A stretch of 64,000 nt of DNA from SPCO01 sp964427285 (GTDB lineage Bacteria > Chloroflexota > Limnocylindria > Limnocylindrales > CSP1-4): NCBI GenBank assembly GCA_964427285.1, contig CAYRTS010000008.1:1-64000 (forward strand). The letters are read 5' to 3'. Below are positions 24,240-33,206 of the stretch, one piece after another; position 1 is the stretch's first letter; every line of letters starts with the position of its first letter. The notes below the pieces were generated by a model. It was not told the DNA's origin. It made no database searches and saw nothing but the letters and a program-made list of their open reading frames with translations. The position numbers were made by a program, and so were the translations under genes.

Positions 24240-26615
24240 ATGGACCAACGATCCGCCGTCCTGCTCGAATTCCCGGTCGTCCGCGCGAGGCTTGCAGCAG
24301 CCACCTCCTTCCCGCCCTCGCGAGCCCTGGCGGATGCGCTGGAACCGTCCGCGGAACCCGTGATGGTGGCCCGCGGCCTCGACGAGACGGATCAGATGCG
24401 GGCACTCCTCGAGGAGCGACCCGGCGTCGGGATCGGTGGATCGCATGACATGGGCCCGGCCATCGAACGGTCGATCCGTGGCGGCCGCCTCGAGCCGTCG
24501 CAGTTCCTCGAGATTGCGGACACGCTCGACGCCGCCGCCCGGCTGGCCACCGCGCTCGGGGACGAACGGCGGCCACTGCTGCGCGGGCTCGGCCAGGAGC
24601 TCCATCCGCTGCCAGCCCTGCGATCCACCCTGGCTCGCAGCTTCGATCCCGTGGGCGAGCTGCTCGACACTGCCTCGCCACGGCTCGGTGGCGTTCGCGC
24701 GGCCGTGCGCGTCGCGTTCGATCGGTTGCGGCGCCGACTGGATGCGCTGATCGGGGCGGAGCTCGGCGACGCGCTCCAGGAACCCATCGTCACGCTGCGC
24801 AATGGCCGCTACGTGGTGCCGGTCAAGGCCGAGGCGCGATCCCGCGTCAAGGGGATCGTCCATGACGCGTCGGGCAGCGGCCAGACCCTGTTCATCGAAC
24901 CACTGGTGATCGTGGAACTGGGGAACGCCTGGCGGGAGGCCAAGGCTGCCGAGGCCGAGGAGGTCGCACGAATCCTCGACGAATTGTCGGCCTTCGTGGC
25001 GGCCAATGGGTCGGCCCTGCGCGAAACGCTGGATGCCCTGGCGCGCTTCGACTTCTGGGCGGCCAAGGCGGCGCTCGCGGGCGAGATGGGGGCGGTCCGC
25101 GCCGAGACCGTCGAGCGCTCCGAGGTCACGCTCTTGTCGGCCCGACATCCCGGCCTGACCGGCCGCGTCATCCCGATCGACATCCGGCTGGGCGACGGCT
25201 ATTCAGCGCTGGTCGTGACCGGACCAAATACCGGCGGCAAGACGGTCACGCTGCGCACGCTGGGCCTGCTCAGCCTGATGCACCAGGCCGGCCTGCACAT
25301 CCCGGCCGCACCCGGCAGCCGCCTCCCGATCTGGCGCGACGTCTTCGCCGACATCGGTGACGAGCAGTCCATCGCGCAGTCGCTGTCCACCTTCTCCGGC
25401 CATCTGCGCTCCATCATCCGGATCGTGGGGTCGGCGGGCCCCCGAACGCTGGTCCTGCTGGACGAGCTCGGCGCGGGGACCGACCCAACCGAGGGGTCCG
25501 CCCTTGCCCAGGCGCTGCTCGATCGCTTCATCTCGGCCGGCGCCCTGGTGGCTGCGACGACCCACTACGCCGAGTTGAAGGCCTATGCCCACACGACCCC
25601 GGGCGTACAGAACGCCGCCGTCGAGTTCGATCTCGAATCGCTCTCGCCGACCTATCGCCTCACCATCGGGCTGCCCGGCGGCAGCCAGGCGTTCGCGATC
25701 GCCGAGCGCCTCGGCCTGGACAGTGCCATCGTGGCGGATGCCCGCTCGCGGCTGACCGAATCCCAGCGCTCGTTCGAGGCGACGCTCGCGTCGATTCGCA
25801 CGGCCGAGTCGGCCACCGGCGATGCCCTGGACCGGGCACGGGTCGCCGAACTTCGGGCGGCCGACGCGTTGCAGGTGGCCGAGGACGAGCGCCGACGCGC
25901 CCGTCGTGAGCGGGACGACACAGTCCGCACGGCTCGCGCCGAGGCCGAACGGATGGTCGATGCGCTGCGGGCAGAGGTCAGCTCCACCAGGCAGGCCCTG
26001 GACCGCGAGACCCTCACCGCCGCGTCCATCGATGAAGCGGTCAGTCGGGTCGAGGCCGACCTGGAGCGCGTGCCGTCGGCCGAGCCCATCCACGAGCCCG
26101 AGGCCGAGCCGGCGGCCCCGATCATCTGGCAGCTGGGGGATCGCGCCCGGAGTCGTTCGGGTGGCTGGGAGGGTCGCATCGCGGCGCTGGAGCGCGGTGG
26201 CAAGCGGGCCACGCTCGAAGCGGGCGGCATGCGCGTAACGGTTGACACCGAGGACCTCGTGCCCGCGATCGGGGGCGGCCCGGTCAGCCACGGTGCCGGA
26301 GCAGGATCCAGCGGCGACGGCGGCTCTGGCTTCGCATCGAGCACGTCATCGCTCCAGTTCGAACGGGCACGCAGCGTCGCATCATCACTGGACCTGCGCG
26401 GCGCACGGGTGGACGAGGCGCTCGATGCCCTCGCGCGCTACCTCGACGACGCGAGCCTGGCGAGCCTGGCCAAGGTCATCATCATCCATGGCATGGGCAC
26501 TGGTGCCCTGCGCGATGCGGTTCGGGCCGCAGCCGGCAGCCATCCGCTGGTGCGCTCGCTCCGGGCCGGGCAGCGTGGCGAAGGCGGCGACGGAGCCACG
26601 ATCGTCGAGTTGTAG
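24240..26615 (+). CDS. mutS2: Endonuclease MutS2
   Basis: A 791-residue MutS homologue without the mismatch-recognition domain. The clamp/core region is followed by the ABC ATPase: Walker A TGPNTGGKTVTLRT (about 327-340), the signature around DEQSIAQSLSTFSGHL, Walker B VLLDELGAGTDPTEGSALAQALL and ATTHYAELK. A coiled-coil stretch with many Arg/Glu (residues ~540-610), a KOW-like segment and a C-terminal Smr nuclease domain follow. The Smr domain has its LDLRG motif (about 717-721) and IIHGMGTGALR. Relatives suppress recombination or rescue stalled ribosomes. ATG at 24240 lies 8 bases after the mpg stop. Confidence 0.95.
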   Translation: MDQRSAVLLEFPVVRARLAAATSFPPSRALADALEPSAEPVMVARGLDETDQMRALLEERPGVGIGGSHDMGPAIERSIRGGRLEPSQFLEIADTLDAAARLATALGDERRPLLRGLGQELHPLPALRSTLARSFDPVGELLDTASPRLGGVRAAVRVAFDRLRRRLDALIGAELGDALQEPIVTLRNGRYVVPVKAEARSRVKGIVHDASGSGQTLFIEPLVIVELGNAWREAKAAEAEEVARILDELSAFVAANGSALRETLDALARFDFWAAKAALAGEMGAVRAETVERSEVTLLSARHPGLTGRVIPIDIRLGDGYSALVVTGPNTGGKTVTLRTLGLLSLMHQAGLHIPAAPGSRLPIWRDVFADIGDEQSIAQSLSTFSGHLRSIIRIVGSAGPRTLVLLDELGAGTDPTEGSALAQALLDRFISAGALVAATTHYAELKAYAHTTPGVQNAAVEFDLESLSPTYRLTIGLPGGSQAFAIAERLGLDSAIVADARSRLTESQRSFEATLASIRTAESATGDALDRARVAELRAADALQVAEDERRRARRERDDTVRTARAEAERMVDALRAEVSSTRQALDRETLTAASIDEAVSRVEADLERVPSAEPIHEPEAEPAAPIIWQLGDRARSRSGGWEGRIAALERGGKRATLEAGGMRVTVDTEDLVPAIGGGPVSHGAGAGSSGDGGSGFASSTSSLQFERARSVASSLDLRGARVDEALDALARYLDDASLASLAKVIIIHGMGTGALRDAVRAAAGSHPLVRSLRAGQRGEGGDGATIVEL

Positions 26616-26618
26616 TCG

Positions 26619-29600
26619 CTACGGGCAGCTGGCAATACTCGGGCGAGAGCGCAGGGTCAGATCGACGCTGCTTCCCTGGGAGATCGGGGTTCCCGCCGGG
26701 GGGACGGAGTCCGACACCACGAAATCGCCGCCCGGATCGTTGGGCTGGATCTCCCCGAGAGCGAGCCCGGCGCCGGTCAGGGCGTCGGCGGCTTCTTCCA
26801 GGGTCATGCACTGGAGGATGGGGACGAGGCCATCAAGTGGCGGCGGATCCACACCTGGATCCACGATCGGCGGGGGCGCGCAGGTCGGTCGCGGCGTCGG
26901 CGTTGCGAATGGGTCGGCCGGATCGGGCGACGCGAACGGATCGGGCGACGCGAACGGATCGGTCGGGCTCGGGGTCGGGGTCGCGAACGGATCGGCCGGA
27001 TCCGGGGCAAACGGATCGCAGATGACCTCGACGACGGGGCACAGCTCAAGTGGCGGGAACGGTGCCCCCCAGGTCTTGCCATATGGGGCGAATGAGTTGT
27101 TGTAGAAGTACGAAGTTCGGGTCCTGTCCTGCCCGTCCTCGGCATTTGGGTCGCCGACGAGGCGCACCGTGCCGGGCCCCTCGGCGGCGCGCGCCGACCA
27201 TTCCACGTTTGCCAGTTGCCAGATCGGGAAATTGACATCGACCGCCGCGAGGTCGAAGAAGCCGGTCGTGATCATTGGCCCGGCGCAGCCGTCCTGCCAG
27301 AGGAGGCCGGATGCCTCGTCGATCCCGAGTGCGACCCGGCTCGTCTCCTCCTGGGTCGGCACCGTGCCGGGCAGGAAGATCTCCTTGATCGTGACTGTCG
27401 TGAAGGGTCCCGGCTTGAACCCGGTGAACGCGTCCACTTCGGCCGTTTCCAGGTTCTCCGGGGCCACAAAGTCGGCGATCGGAAGCCCCTGGCTGATCTC
27501 GGTCAGGATCGCCGACCAGAGCGGAGCGGAGGTGTCGAGCGACAGTTTGCCGTCGTTGGGCGTGTTGTCGCTGTTGCCCATCCAGACGCCCACCGCGAGC
27601 GCGGGCGCCGTGTCGTCCTCTGGAGGGGCCAGGTAGCCATAGGCCGCCACGTCACGGTTGTCGGAGGTCGTACCGGTCTTGTAGGCGGCGGGCCGGCGCG
27701 TGTCGCCCTCGAAGATCGCCCATTTGCCCCAATACGGATTGACCTTGCGGTCCGTGTTGCCGGCCAGGATGTCCGTCACGATGTAGGCGCTGCCGGCGTT
27801 GATCACGCGGGTGCCCTTCTCGACCAGGCCGCTCAGCGGCCAGACGGTCCGGCCGTCGGCGTCCACAATCGACACGATCATCTTCTGCTGAGCCCGGACA
27901 CCACCGTTGGCGAGCACCGAGTAGGCCCCGAGCAGCTCGATTGGGCGCAGCTCCAGGGTCCCGATGCCCATCGACGCGACCGGGAGGGCCGTCGCCGGAT
28001 AGGTCAGTCCAAAGTCGAGGGTGCGCCCAAAGACGCGTTCCAGACCCGTGATCATGGTGGCCTTGATGGCGGGAACGTTGAGCGAGAACTGGAGCGCGGA
28101 GCGGACACGGACCGGGCCACGCTCCAGCTTGTCAGCCTGGGTCGGCACCCATGGGTTGGCCTCGTTGCCAAAGTCCGTCGCCACGTCCATCAGCATCGTT
28201 GAGGCGGTGATCGCCCGATCATCGATCCCGATCGCGTAGTTGATCGGCTTGATCGCGGATCCGGGTTGGCGCCAGCCGTCCGCGAGCACGTCGTATTGCG
28301 GCTGGAATGTCTTGGTGCCCCGCGAGGTGTAGCTGGCACTGCCGACATAGGCGAGGATCTCACCCGTCCGGTAATCCTGGATCGCCGCCGCCGCGTTGTG
28401 GATGTCGTGGCCGCGCAGGCCCAGGATCCACTTGTGGGCCGCCTCAGGGATCTTGCGCGAGGTCAGGACCGCCACCGGGTCCTTGGCGTTGGTCGCGCGG
28501 GCCGCCGCGAAGACCCACTTCTCGGCGACCTGCTGCATCTCCCAGTCCAGGGTCGTGGTCACGCGGTAGCCGCCTGAATCCACCGCCTGGCAGTCTTCGG
28601 GGGTGTCCGGGCAGAGGATGCGCCCCAGCTCCTCACGGACCTGCCAGACCAGGTGCGGCGCCTTCCAGTTGACCGAGACCTTCTGGCGAAGCTCAACCGG
28701 GTCGTCCTTGGCCGCCTCGTACTCCGCGGCCGTATGCCCGTCACCACTCAGCGGACTGCGTGTCTTCATCAGCTCGAGGACGAAATTGCGCCGCTGCACG
28801 ATCTCGGTCTCGGGCGGGACGATGAGCGTGAACTTGGCGCATTCGACCTCGTCGGGCAGGTCCTCGAGGCAGATCGATTGCGCATTCCGGACCAGGTCAA
28901 AGCGGGTGGGGGACTGCGGGATCGCGGCGAGGATGGCCGCCTCCGCCAGGCTCAGTTCATCGAGGGTCTTGCCAAAGTAGCTCTTGGCCGCCGCCTTGAT
29001 CCCATAACTTTGGTTGCCGTAGAAGTTCTGGTTGAGGTAGGCGGTGATGATCTGTTCCTTGCCGGCCTCGCCCGGGAAGGCTTCGGTGAGACGGATGGAC
29101 TGGATGATCTCCCGAATCTTGCGATCGAACGTGGAGCCCGCAAATGCCTCGGGCGGCAGGAGGCGCGAACGCACCAGTTGCTGGGTGATGGTTGACGCGC
29201 CACGCGGCCGGCCGGTAACCGTGTCGATCCCCGCAGAGACGATCGCAGACAGATCAAAGCCGGGGTTGGTCCAGAAGTCCTTGTCTTCGATCGCCGTCGT
29301 GGCGTCCAGGACCTCGGCCGGGATGTCTTCGAACACGATCAGCTCGCGCTTGAGTTCACCCAGCCGAGCAAGCTCGATCTTGCCGGTCCGGTCGTACAGG
29401 ATCGTCTGCTGCTCGAACTCGATCCCCGCGAGCGCGGCAACGGGCTCCGGCAGACCCTGGGAGAAGTGGTTGTACCCGCCCACCAGGACCAGGAGTCCGA
29501 TGAAACCGGCGAAAACCGAGCTGGCGATGAATGTGCCGGCAGCGGCACCGAGGACGGTGAGCGCGGTGGCCGCAGCGCGTCCGCCCGGTCGGCGAGCGAT

Positions 29601-29642
29601 GGCTCGGCGCAGGCGCCGGCGCCGCGCGAGACTGGTCTGCAT
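26619..29642 (-). CDS. Class A penicillin-binding protein (glycosyltransferase-transpeptidase) with PASTA tail
   Basis: A 1007-residue bifunctional peptidoglycan synthase. A basic N-terminus and one membrane helix (LTVLGAAAGTFIASSVFAGFIGLLVLVGG) lead to the GT51 domain with AIEDKDFWTNPGFD and RGASTITQQLVRSRLL. In the first motif the usual His is Asn. The transpeptidase has SxxK (GSAIKPINYAIG), SxN (FSLNVPA) and KTG (AYKTGTTSDNRD). A Pro-rich region with several DPFA repeats precedes one PASTA domain (MTLEEAADALTGAGLALGE). ATG at 29642 is preferred over an upstream TTG because TATCGT (29658-29653) puts transcription within 4 bases of it. It converges with mutS2 with only three bases between the stops. 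Confidence 0.93.
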   Translation of the reverse strand: MQTSLARRRRLRRAIARRPGGRAAATALTVLGAAAGTFIASSVFAGFIGLLVLVGGYNHFSQGLPEPVAALAGIEFEQQTILYDRTGKIELARLGELKRELIVFEDIPAEVLDATTAIEDKDFWTNPGFDLSAIVSAGIDTVTGRPRGASTITQQLVRSRLLPPEAFAGSTFDRKIREIIQSIRLTEAFPGEAGKEQIITAYLNQNFYGNQSYGIKAAAKSYFGKTLDELSLAEAAILAAIPQSPTRFDLVRNAQSICLEDLPDEVECAKFTLIVPPETEIVQRRNFVLELMKTRSPLSGDGHTAAEYEAAKDDPVELRQKVSVNWKAPHLVWQVREELGRILCPDTPEDCQAVDSGGYRVTTTLDWEMQQVAEKWVFAAARATNAKDPVAVLTSRKIPEAAHKWILGLRGHDIHNAAAAIQDYRTGEILAYVGSASYTSRGTKTFQPQYDVLADGWRQPGSAIKPINYAIGIDDRAITASTMLMDVATDFGNEANPWVPTQADKLERGPVRVRSALQFSLNVPAIKATMITGLERVFGRTLDFGLTYPATALPVASMGIGTLELRPIELLGAYSVLANGGVRAQQKMIVSIVDADGRTVWPLSGLVEKGTRVINAGSAYIVTDILAGNTDRKVNPYWGKWAIFEGDTRRPAAYKTGTTSDNRDVAAYGYLAPPEDDTAPALAVGVWMGNSDNTPNDGKLSLDTSAPLWSAILTEISQGLPIADFVAPENLETAEVDAFTGFKPGPFTTVTIKEIFLPGTVPTQEETSRVALGIDEASGLLWQDGCAGPMITTGFFDLAAVDVNFPIWQLANVEWSARAAEGPGTVRLVGDPNAEDGQDRTRTSYFYNNSFAPYGKTWGAPFPPLELCPVVEVICDPFAPDPADPFATPTPSPTDPFASPDPFASPDPADPFATPTPRPTCAPPPIVDPGVDPPPLDGLVPILQCMTLEEAADALTGAGLALGEIQPNDPGGDFVVSDSVPPAGTPISQGSSVDLTLRSRPSIASCP

Positions 29643-29656
29643 CTGTGCCCGCACGA

Positions 29657-29662
29657 TAGCAT
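29657..29662 (+). promoter_or_regulatory. -10 box of the tyrS leader transcript
   Basis: TAGCAT predicts a transcript start at 29669, one base before the ATG of a 19-codon ORF. It overlaps the -10 region of the divergent penicillin-binding protein gene. Confidence 0.5.
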
Positions 29663-29669
29663 AGGAGGC

Positions 29670-29729
29670 ATGAACCAACGGTCGGGCGCCTCTCCGAGGG
29701 TCGTGACGTCTCAGCGGGTCTGCCTGTGA
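29670..29729 (+). CDS. 19-residue upstream ORF coupled to tyrS
   Basis: ATG at 29670 opens MNQRSGASPRVVTSQRVCL and stops with TGA at 29727-29729. That TGA overlaps the GTG start of tyrS in the same GTGA arrangement seen between true genes in this window. The -10 box placement makes the ATG effectively leaderless. An AGGAGG lies only one base upstream of the ATG, too close to serve it. The peptide contains no tyrosine, so it is not a classical Tyr-codon attenuator; it may simply deliver ribosomes to the tyrS start. The evidence is positional; no homologue is known to me. Confidence 0.5.
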   Translation: MNQRSGASPRVVTSQRVCL

Positions 29730-31084
29730 CGAGTCGAACCGGCACGGCCGCGATGGGGGACGAACCCGGGGGCACCGCCACGGAGTCAGGCGGCGGAGGG
29801 CCGGGCGGGTTGCTGGCCGAGCTGGAGTGGCGCGGCATCCTGCACGCCACGACCCCGGGGCTCCCGGCTCGACTGGCCAGCGGGCGCCCGATCTCCGCGT
29901 ATGTAGGGTTCGATCCGTCCGCGCCGTCGCTCCATATCGGCAGCCTCGTGCCGATCTTCGGGCTCCTCCGATTGCAGCGCCACGGCGGCCGACCCGTCGC
30001 GCTGGTCGGCGGCGGTACCGGGATGATCGGCGACCCGTCCGGGCGGTCCTCGGAACGGAACCTCCTGGATCGCGACACGCTGGAGGCCAACGTCCTCGCG
30101 CTGCGGGCGCAACTGGAACGCTTCCTGGATTTCACCCCGGGAGCCGGCGGGGCGGTCCTGGTCAACAACCTGGACTGGCTTGGCGAGCTGGGCCTGATCG
30201 ACTTCCTGCGTGACACCGGCAAGCACTTCACGATCCCGTACATGCTGGCCAAGGATTCCGTGCAGACGCGCCTGGATCGCGGCCTGTCGTTCACCGAGTT
30301 CAGCTACATGCTCCTGCAGGCCTATGACTTTGCCCACCTGCACCGAACGATGGGCGTCGAGTTGCAGATGGGCGGCGCGGACCAGTGGGGCAACATCACG
30401 GCCGGGCTGGAGCTCATCCGGCGCGTCGGCGGTGGGGGGGATGAGGCCGCCGCCGACGCCGAAGGTGCGCACGGTCTGGCCTACAAGCTCCTGCTCACGC
30501 CGTCCGGGACCAAGTTCGGCAAGAGCGAGGCCGGGGAGTCCGTCTGGCTCGATCCCGCCCGGACGACACCCTTTGCCTTCTACCAATACTGGCTGAACGC
30601 CGACGACCGCGATGTCGGAACCTACCTGCGCTGGTTCACCGAGTTCAAGCCCGAACAGATCGAGGCACTCGAGGCGGAGGCGGCCCGGGCGCCCGAAGGA
30701 CGACCCGCGCAACGAGCGCTGGCCCGCGATATCACCACCCGGACCCACGGCGAGGCCGCGGCGGCGCAGGCCGTCACCGATTCCGCAGCCAGGTTCTCCT
30801 CGGAGGCCATCGCCGACCCCGCGGCCCTGCGGGCCCTGTTTGAGGGTGGCGGCGGGTTCACGTTTTCGTCCGCGCTGCTCGCCGGCGGAACGGCGGTCCT
30901 CCTGGCCGAGGCGGGCCTCTTCCCGTCACGCGGCGAGGCACGCCGAATGGTGGCCGGCGGCGGTGTGACCATCAACGGCATGCGTGTCACGGACGCATCG
31001 TTCGTTCCTGACCTGATCGCCGGGGAGTGGCTTGACGTCCGCATCGGCAAGCGCCGCCGCGAGATCGGGCGGCTTCTGGCCTGA
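29726..31084 (+). CDS. tyrS: Tyrosyl-tRNA synthetase
   Basis: A 452-residue class I synthetase. After a 27-residue Gly-rich extension the catalytic core shows AYVGFDPSAPSLHIGSLVPI (HIGH-type motif), the tyrosine-site segments TGMIGDPSGR and VNNLDWL, the QMGGADQWGNI signature and KFGKSEAG (KMSKS-type). A C-terminal S4 RNA-binding domain ends the protein (RGEARRMVAGGGVTINGMRV). The GTG at 29726 is chosen because it overlaps the stop of the short upstream ORF; an ATG 27 bases downstream is the alternative. It is convergent with hisIE, with 12 bases between stops. Confidence 0.96.
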   Translation: MTSRTGTAAMGDEPGGTATESGGGGPGGLLAELEWRGILHATTPGLPARLASGRPISAYVGFDPSAPSLHIGSLVPIFGLLRLQRHGGRPVALVGGGTGMIGDPSGRSSERNLLDRDTLEANVLALRAQLERFLDFTPGAGGAVLVNNLDWLGELGLIDFLRDTGKHFTIPYMLAKDSVQTRLDRGLSFTEFSYMLLQAYDFAHLHRTMGVELQMGGADQWGNITAGLELIRRVGGGGDEAAADAEGAHGLAYKLLLTPSGTKFGKSEAGESVWLDPARTTPFAFYQYWLNADDRDVGTYLRWFTEFKPEQIEALEAEAARAPEGRPAQRALARDITTRTHGEAAAAQAVTDSAARFSSEAIADPAALRALFEGGGGFTFSSALLAGGTAVLLAEAGLFPSRGEARRMVAGGGVTINGMRVTDASFVPDLIAGEWLDVRIGKRRREIGRLLA

Positions 31085-31096
31085 CCGGCCGCCGCC

Positions 31097-31762
31097 TCAG
31101 GCGTGGTGGCGGGCGCGCAAGGCCTCGATGGCCTCGGAGGGCGGCAGGCCGCGCTCGGCGAGGAGCAACAGGGTGTGGAACAGCAGGTCGGCAGCCTCAC
31201 CAGCCATGGCGCCCCGGGTAGGCTCCCGATCTGTCCCGATCGCTTCGGCCGCGGCGTCGTCCTTGGCGGCCAGGAGCAGCTCGGTCGCCTCTTCGGTGAC
31301 CTTGCGGGCTACGGCATCCACGCCGCCGGCAAGCAGCTTGGCGGTATAGGAACCCTCCGGACGCGAGGCAACCCGCGAGGCGATCGTGGCCCACAGCGTC
31401 TCCAGCCAGGCGAACCCCTGCGTCGATCGTAGGCCCGGCGCGCCATCGGGATCGAAGCAGCTCCGTGTCTCGCGGTGACAGGTCGGTCCGACGGGTTCGA
31501 CCGTCAGCAGGAGCGCATCCCCGTCGCAGTCGGTCGCCAGATCCACCAGGCGGAGCGTGTTCCCGCTCGTTTCGCCCTTGCGCCACAGCCGATTGCGCGA
31601 CCGCGAGTGAAAGTGGACGTCATTGGTCGCCAGCGTTGCCGCCATGGCTTCCGCGTCCATCCAGGCGACCATCAGGACCCGGCCGTCGGTCGCGTCCTGG
31701 ACAACGGCGGGCACCAGCCCATCGGCGCCGAAACGGACATCGGGTGTGGCGAGCCCGGTCAT
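31097..31762 (-). CDS. hisIE: Bifunctional phosphoribosyl-AMP cyclohydrolase / phosphoribosyl-ATP pyrophosphatase
   Basis: A 221-residue fusion enzyme for steps 2 and 3 of histidine synthesis. The HisI half has VVQDATDGRVLMVAWMDAEA, FHSRSRNRLWRKGETSGNTLRL and metal ligands in DCDGDALLL and GPTCHRETRSCF. The HisE half from about residue 118 has the MazG-type helices LETLWATIASR, SYTAKLLAGGVDAVARKVTEEATELLLAA and EAADLLFHTLLLL. It is the last gene of the minus-strand his operon. Its ATG overlaps the hisF stop (ATGA). Confidence 0.95.
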   Translation of the reverse strand: MTGLATPDVRFGADGLVPAVVQDATDGRVLMVAWMDAEAMAATLATNDVHFHSRSRNRLWRKGETSGNTLRLVDLATDCDGDALLLTVEPVGPTCHRETRSCFDPDGAPGLRSTQGFAWLETLWATIASRVASRPEGSYTAKLLAGGVDAVARKVTEEATELLLAAKDDAAAEAIGTDREPTRGAMAGEAADLLFHTLLLLAERGLPPSEAIEALRARHHA

Positions 31763-32535
31763 GCGACGGCCTGCGGGACCAGGCGAACCGGCAGCCCGGC
31801 AGCCGCCATGGCGGCCTTGACCTCGCCGATGGCGTAAATCCGGCGATGGAAGATGGAGGCCGCGAGGACCGCATCCGCCCCGCCATCACGAACCGCCGCC
31901 ACGAAATCATCCGGACCGGCGGCGCCCCCGGACGCGATCACCGGGACCACGACCTGCGAACTGATCGCGCGCAGGAGCGCGGTGTCGAACCCTGAACCGG
32001 TTCCGTCCCGGTCGATCGAGGTGACCAGCAACTCGCCCGCCCCGAGCGTCACCGCGCGTCCCGCCCAAGCCACGGCGTCGAGCCCGGTCGCCCGCCGACC
32101 GCCCTCGACCAGGACCTCCCAGGTGCCGGGGGCCGTCTGCCGCGCGTCGATCGCGACCACCACCGCCTGGCGACCAAAGCGCTCCGCGCAGGCGCTGATC
32201 AGCGAAGGCTCGGCGACGGCGGCGGTATTGAGCGAGACCTTGTCGGCCCCGGCCCGCAGCACGGCGCGCATCTCGTCGACCGTCCGGACACCGCCGCCGA
32301 CCGTGAGCGGGATGAATGCCCGCCGAGCCGTGCGTTCCACGATGTCCAGGAGCGTGCCCCGCCGCTCGGGTGCCGCGGTGATGTCGAGGAACACGATCTC
32401 ATCGGCGCCCTCGCGCGCGTAGCGTTCGGCCAGTTCCGGTGGGTCACCCGCATCGACGAGGTCCACGAACCGGGTCCCCTTGACAACCCGGCCGTCCGCC
32501 ACGTCGAGGCATGGGATCACCCGCCGGCGAAGCAT
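31759..32535 (-). CDS. hisF: Imidazole glycerol phosphate synthase, cyclase subunit
   Basis: A 258-residue (beta/alpha)8 barrel. It carries the catalytic aspartates in RRVIPCLDVADGRVVKGTRF and VVVAIDARQT, and phosphate-binding segments GGGVRTVDEM and IASGGAAGPDDF. It works with HisH to turn PRFAR and ammonia into IGP and AICAR. The start ATG overlaps the hisH stop by one base (TGATG), so the two subunits are translationally coupled. Confidence 0.97.
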   Translation of the reverse strand: MLRRRVIPCLDVADGRVVKGTRFVDLVDAGDPPELAERYAREGADEIVFLDITAAPERRGTLLDIVERTARRAFIPLTVGGGVRTVDEMRAVLRAGADKVSLNTAAVAEPSLISACAERFGRQAVVVAIDARQTAPGTWEVLVEGGRRATGLDAVAWAGRAVTLGAGELLVTSIDRDGTGSGFDTALLRAISSQVVVPVIASGGAAGPDDFVAAVRDGGADAVLAASIFHRRIYAIGEVKAAMAAAGLPVRLVPQAVA

Positions 32536-33206
32536 CAGGCGACCCGCACGAGATCGACGAAATTGGCCAGCAGCCGGAGACCGTCCGGCCCGCTTCGCTC
32601 GGGATGGAACTGGACGCCGACCAGGGCTCCGCGGGCGGCTGCCGAAACAAATGGGCGTCCATGGGTCGTGCGCGCGAGGACCAGTGGCTCGTTGCCGTTG
32701 GGCGCCTCGTCGCTGTCGTCTGGCGGCGCTCCCACATACGAGTGCACGAAGTAGAAGTCGGCGCCGTCCTCAATCCCGTCGAAGATCGCGTGCGGTCGGG
32801 TGCGCTCGACCTGGTTCCAGCCGATGTGCGGAAGCGTTGGTGCGTCGACCAGCCGGACGCTCCGTCCGGGCAGTGTCCCAAGCGTCGTCGCGCCGTCCTC
32901 GTCACTGCCTTCAAAGAGGAGCTGGAGACCCAGGCAGATGCCCAGCAATGGCCGATCCGCGGCGATCCACGCGCTGAGCGGGGCCGTCAGCCCCTGGCCC
33001 TCGAGCCGGGTCATCGCCGGCCCGGCCGCGCCAACACCGGGGACCACCACGGCGTCGGCACCCGCGAGGTCCACCGCCGTCTCCACGATCCGGACCTCGG
33101 CGCCCACGGTCGTCAGCGCCTGATGGATGCTCACGAGATTGCCTGCCCCGTAGTCAATCACCGCCACGAGAGGCCGCGCCGCCCGTCCGCCCGCCCGCAG
33201 GCTCAC
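32535..33206 (-). CDS. hisH: Imidazole glycerol phosphate synthase, glutamine amidotransferase subunit
   Basis: A 223-residue class I glutaminase. It has YGAGNLVSIHQAL near the N-terminus, the nucleophile Cys in LLGICLGLQLLFEGSDE and the His/Glu of the triad in GVQFHPERSG. It supplies ammonia to HisF. The first 12 residues (Ala/Arg-rich) extend beyond the usual start; GTG at 33206 is used because it overlaps the hisB stop as GTGA. Confidence 0.97.
   Translation of the reverse strand: MSLRAGGRAARPLVAVIDYGAGNLVSIHQALTTVGAEVRIVETAVDLAGADAVVVPGVGAAGPAMTRLEGQGLTAPLSAWIAADRPLLGICLGLQLLFEGSDEDGATTLGTLPGRSVRLVDAPTLPHIGWNQVERTRPHAIFDGIEDGADFYFVHSYVGAPPDDSDEAPNGNEPLVLARTTHGRPFVSAAARGALVGVQFHPERSGPDGLRLLANFVDLVRVA

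Noticed and set aside
26895..27010. Tandem repeats in the penicillin-binding protein gene as a CRISPR-like or mobile repeat
   Set aside because: The repeats encode the Pro-rich DPFA linker before the PASTA domain and stay in frame.
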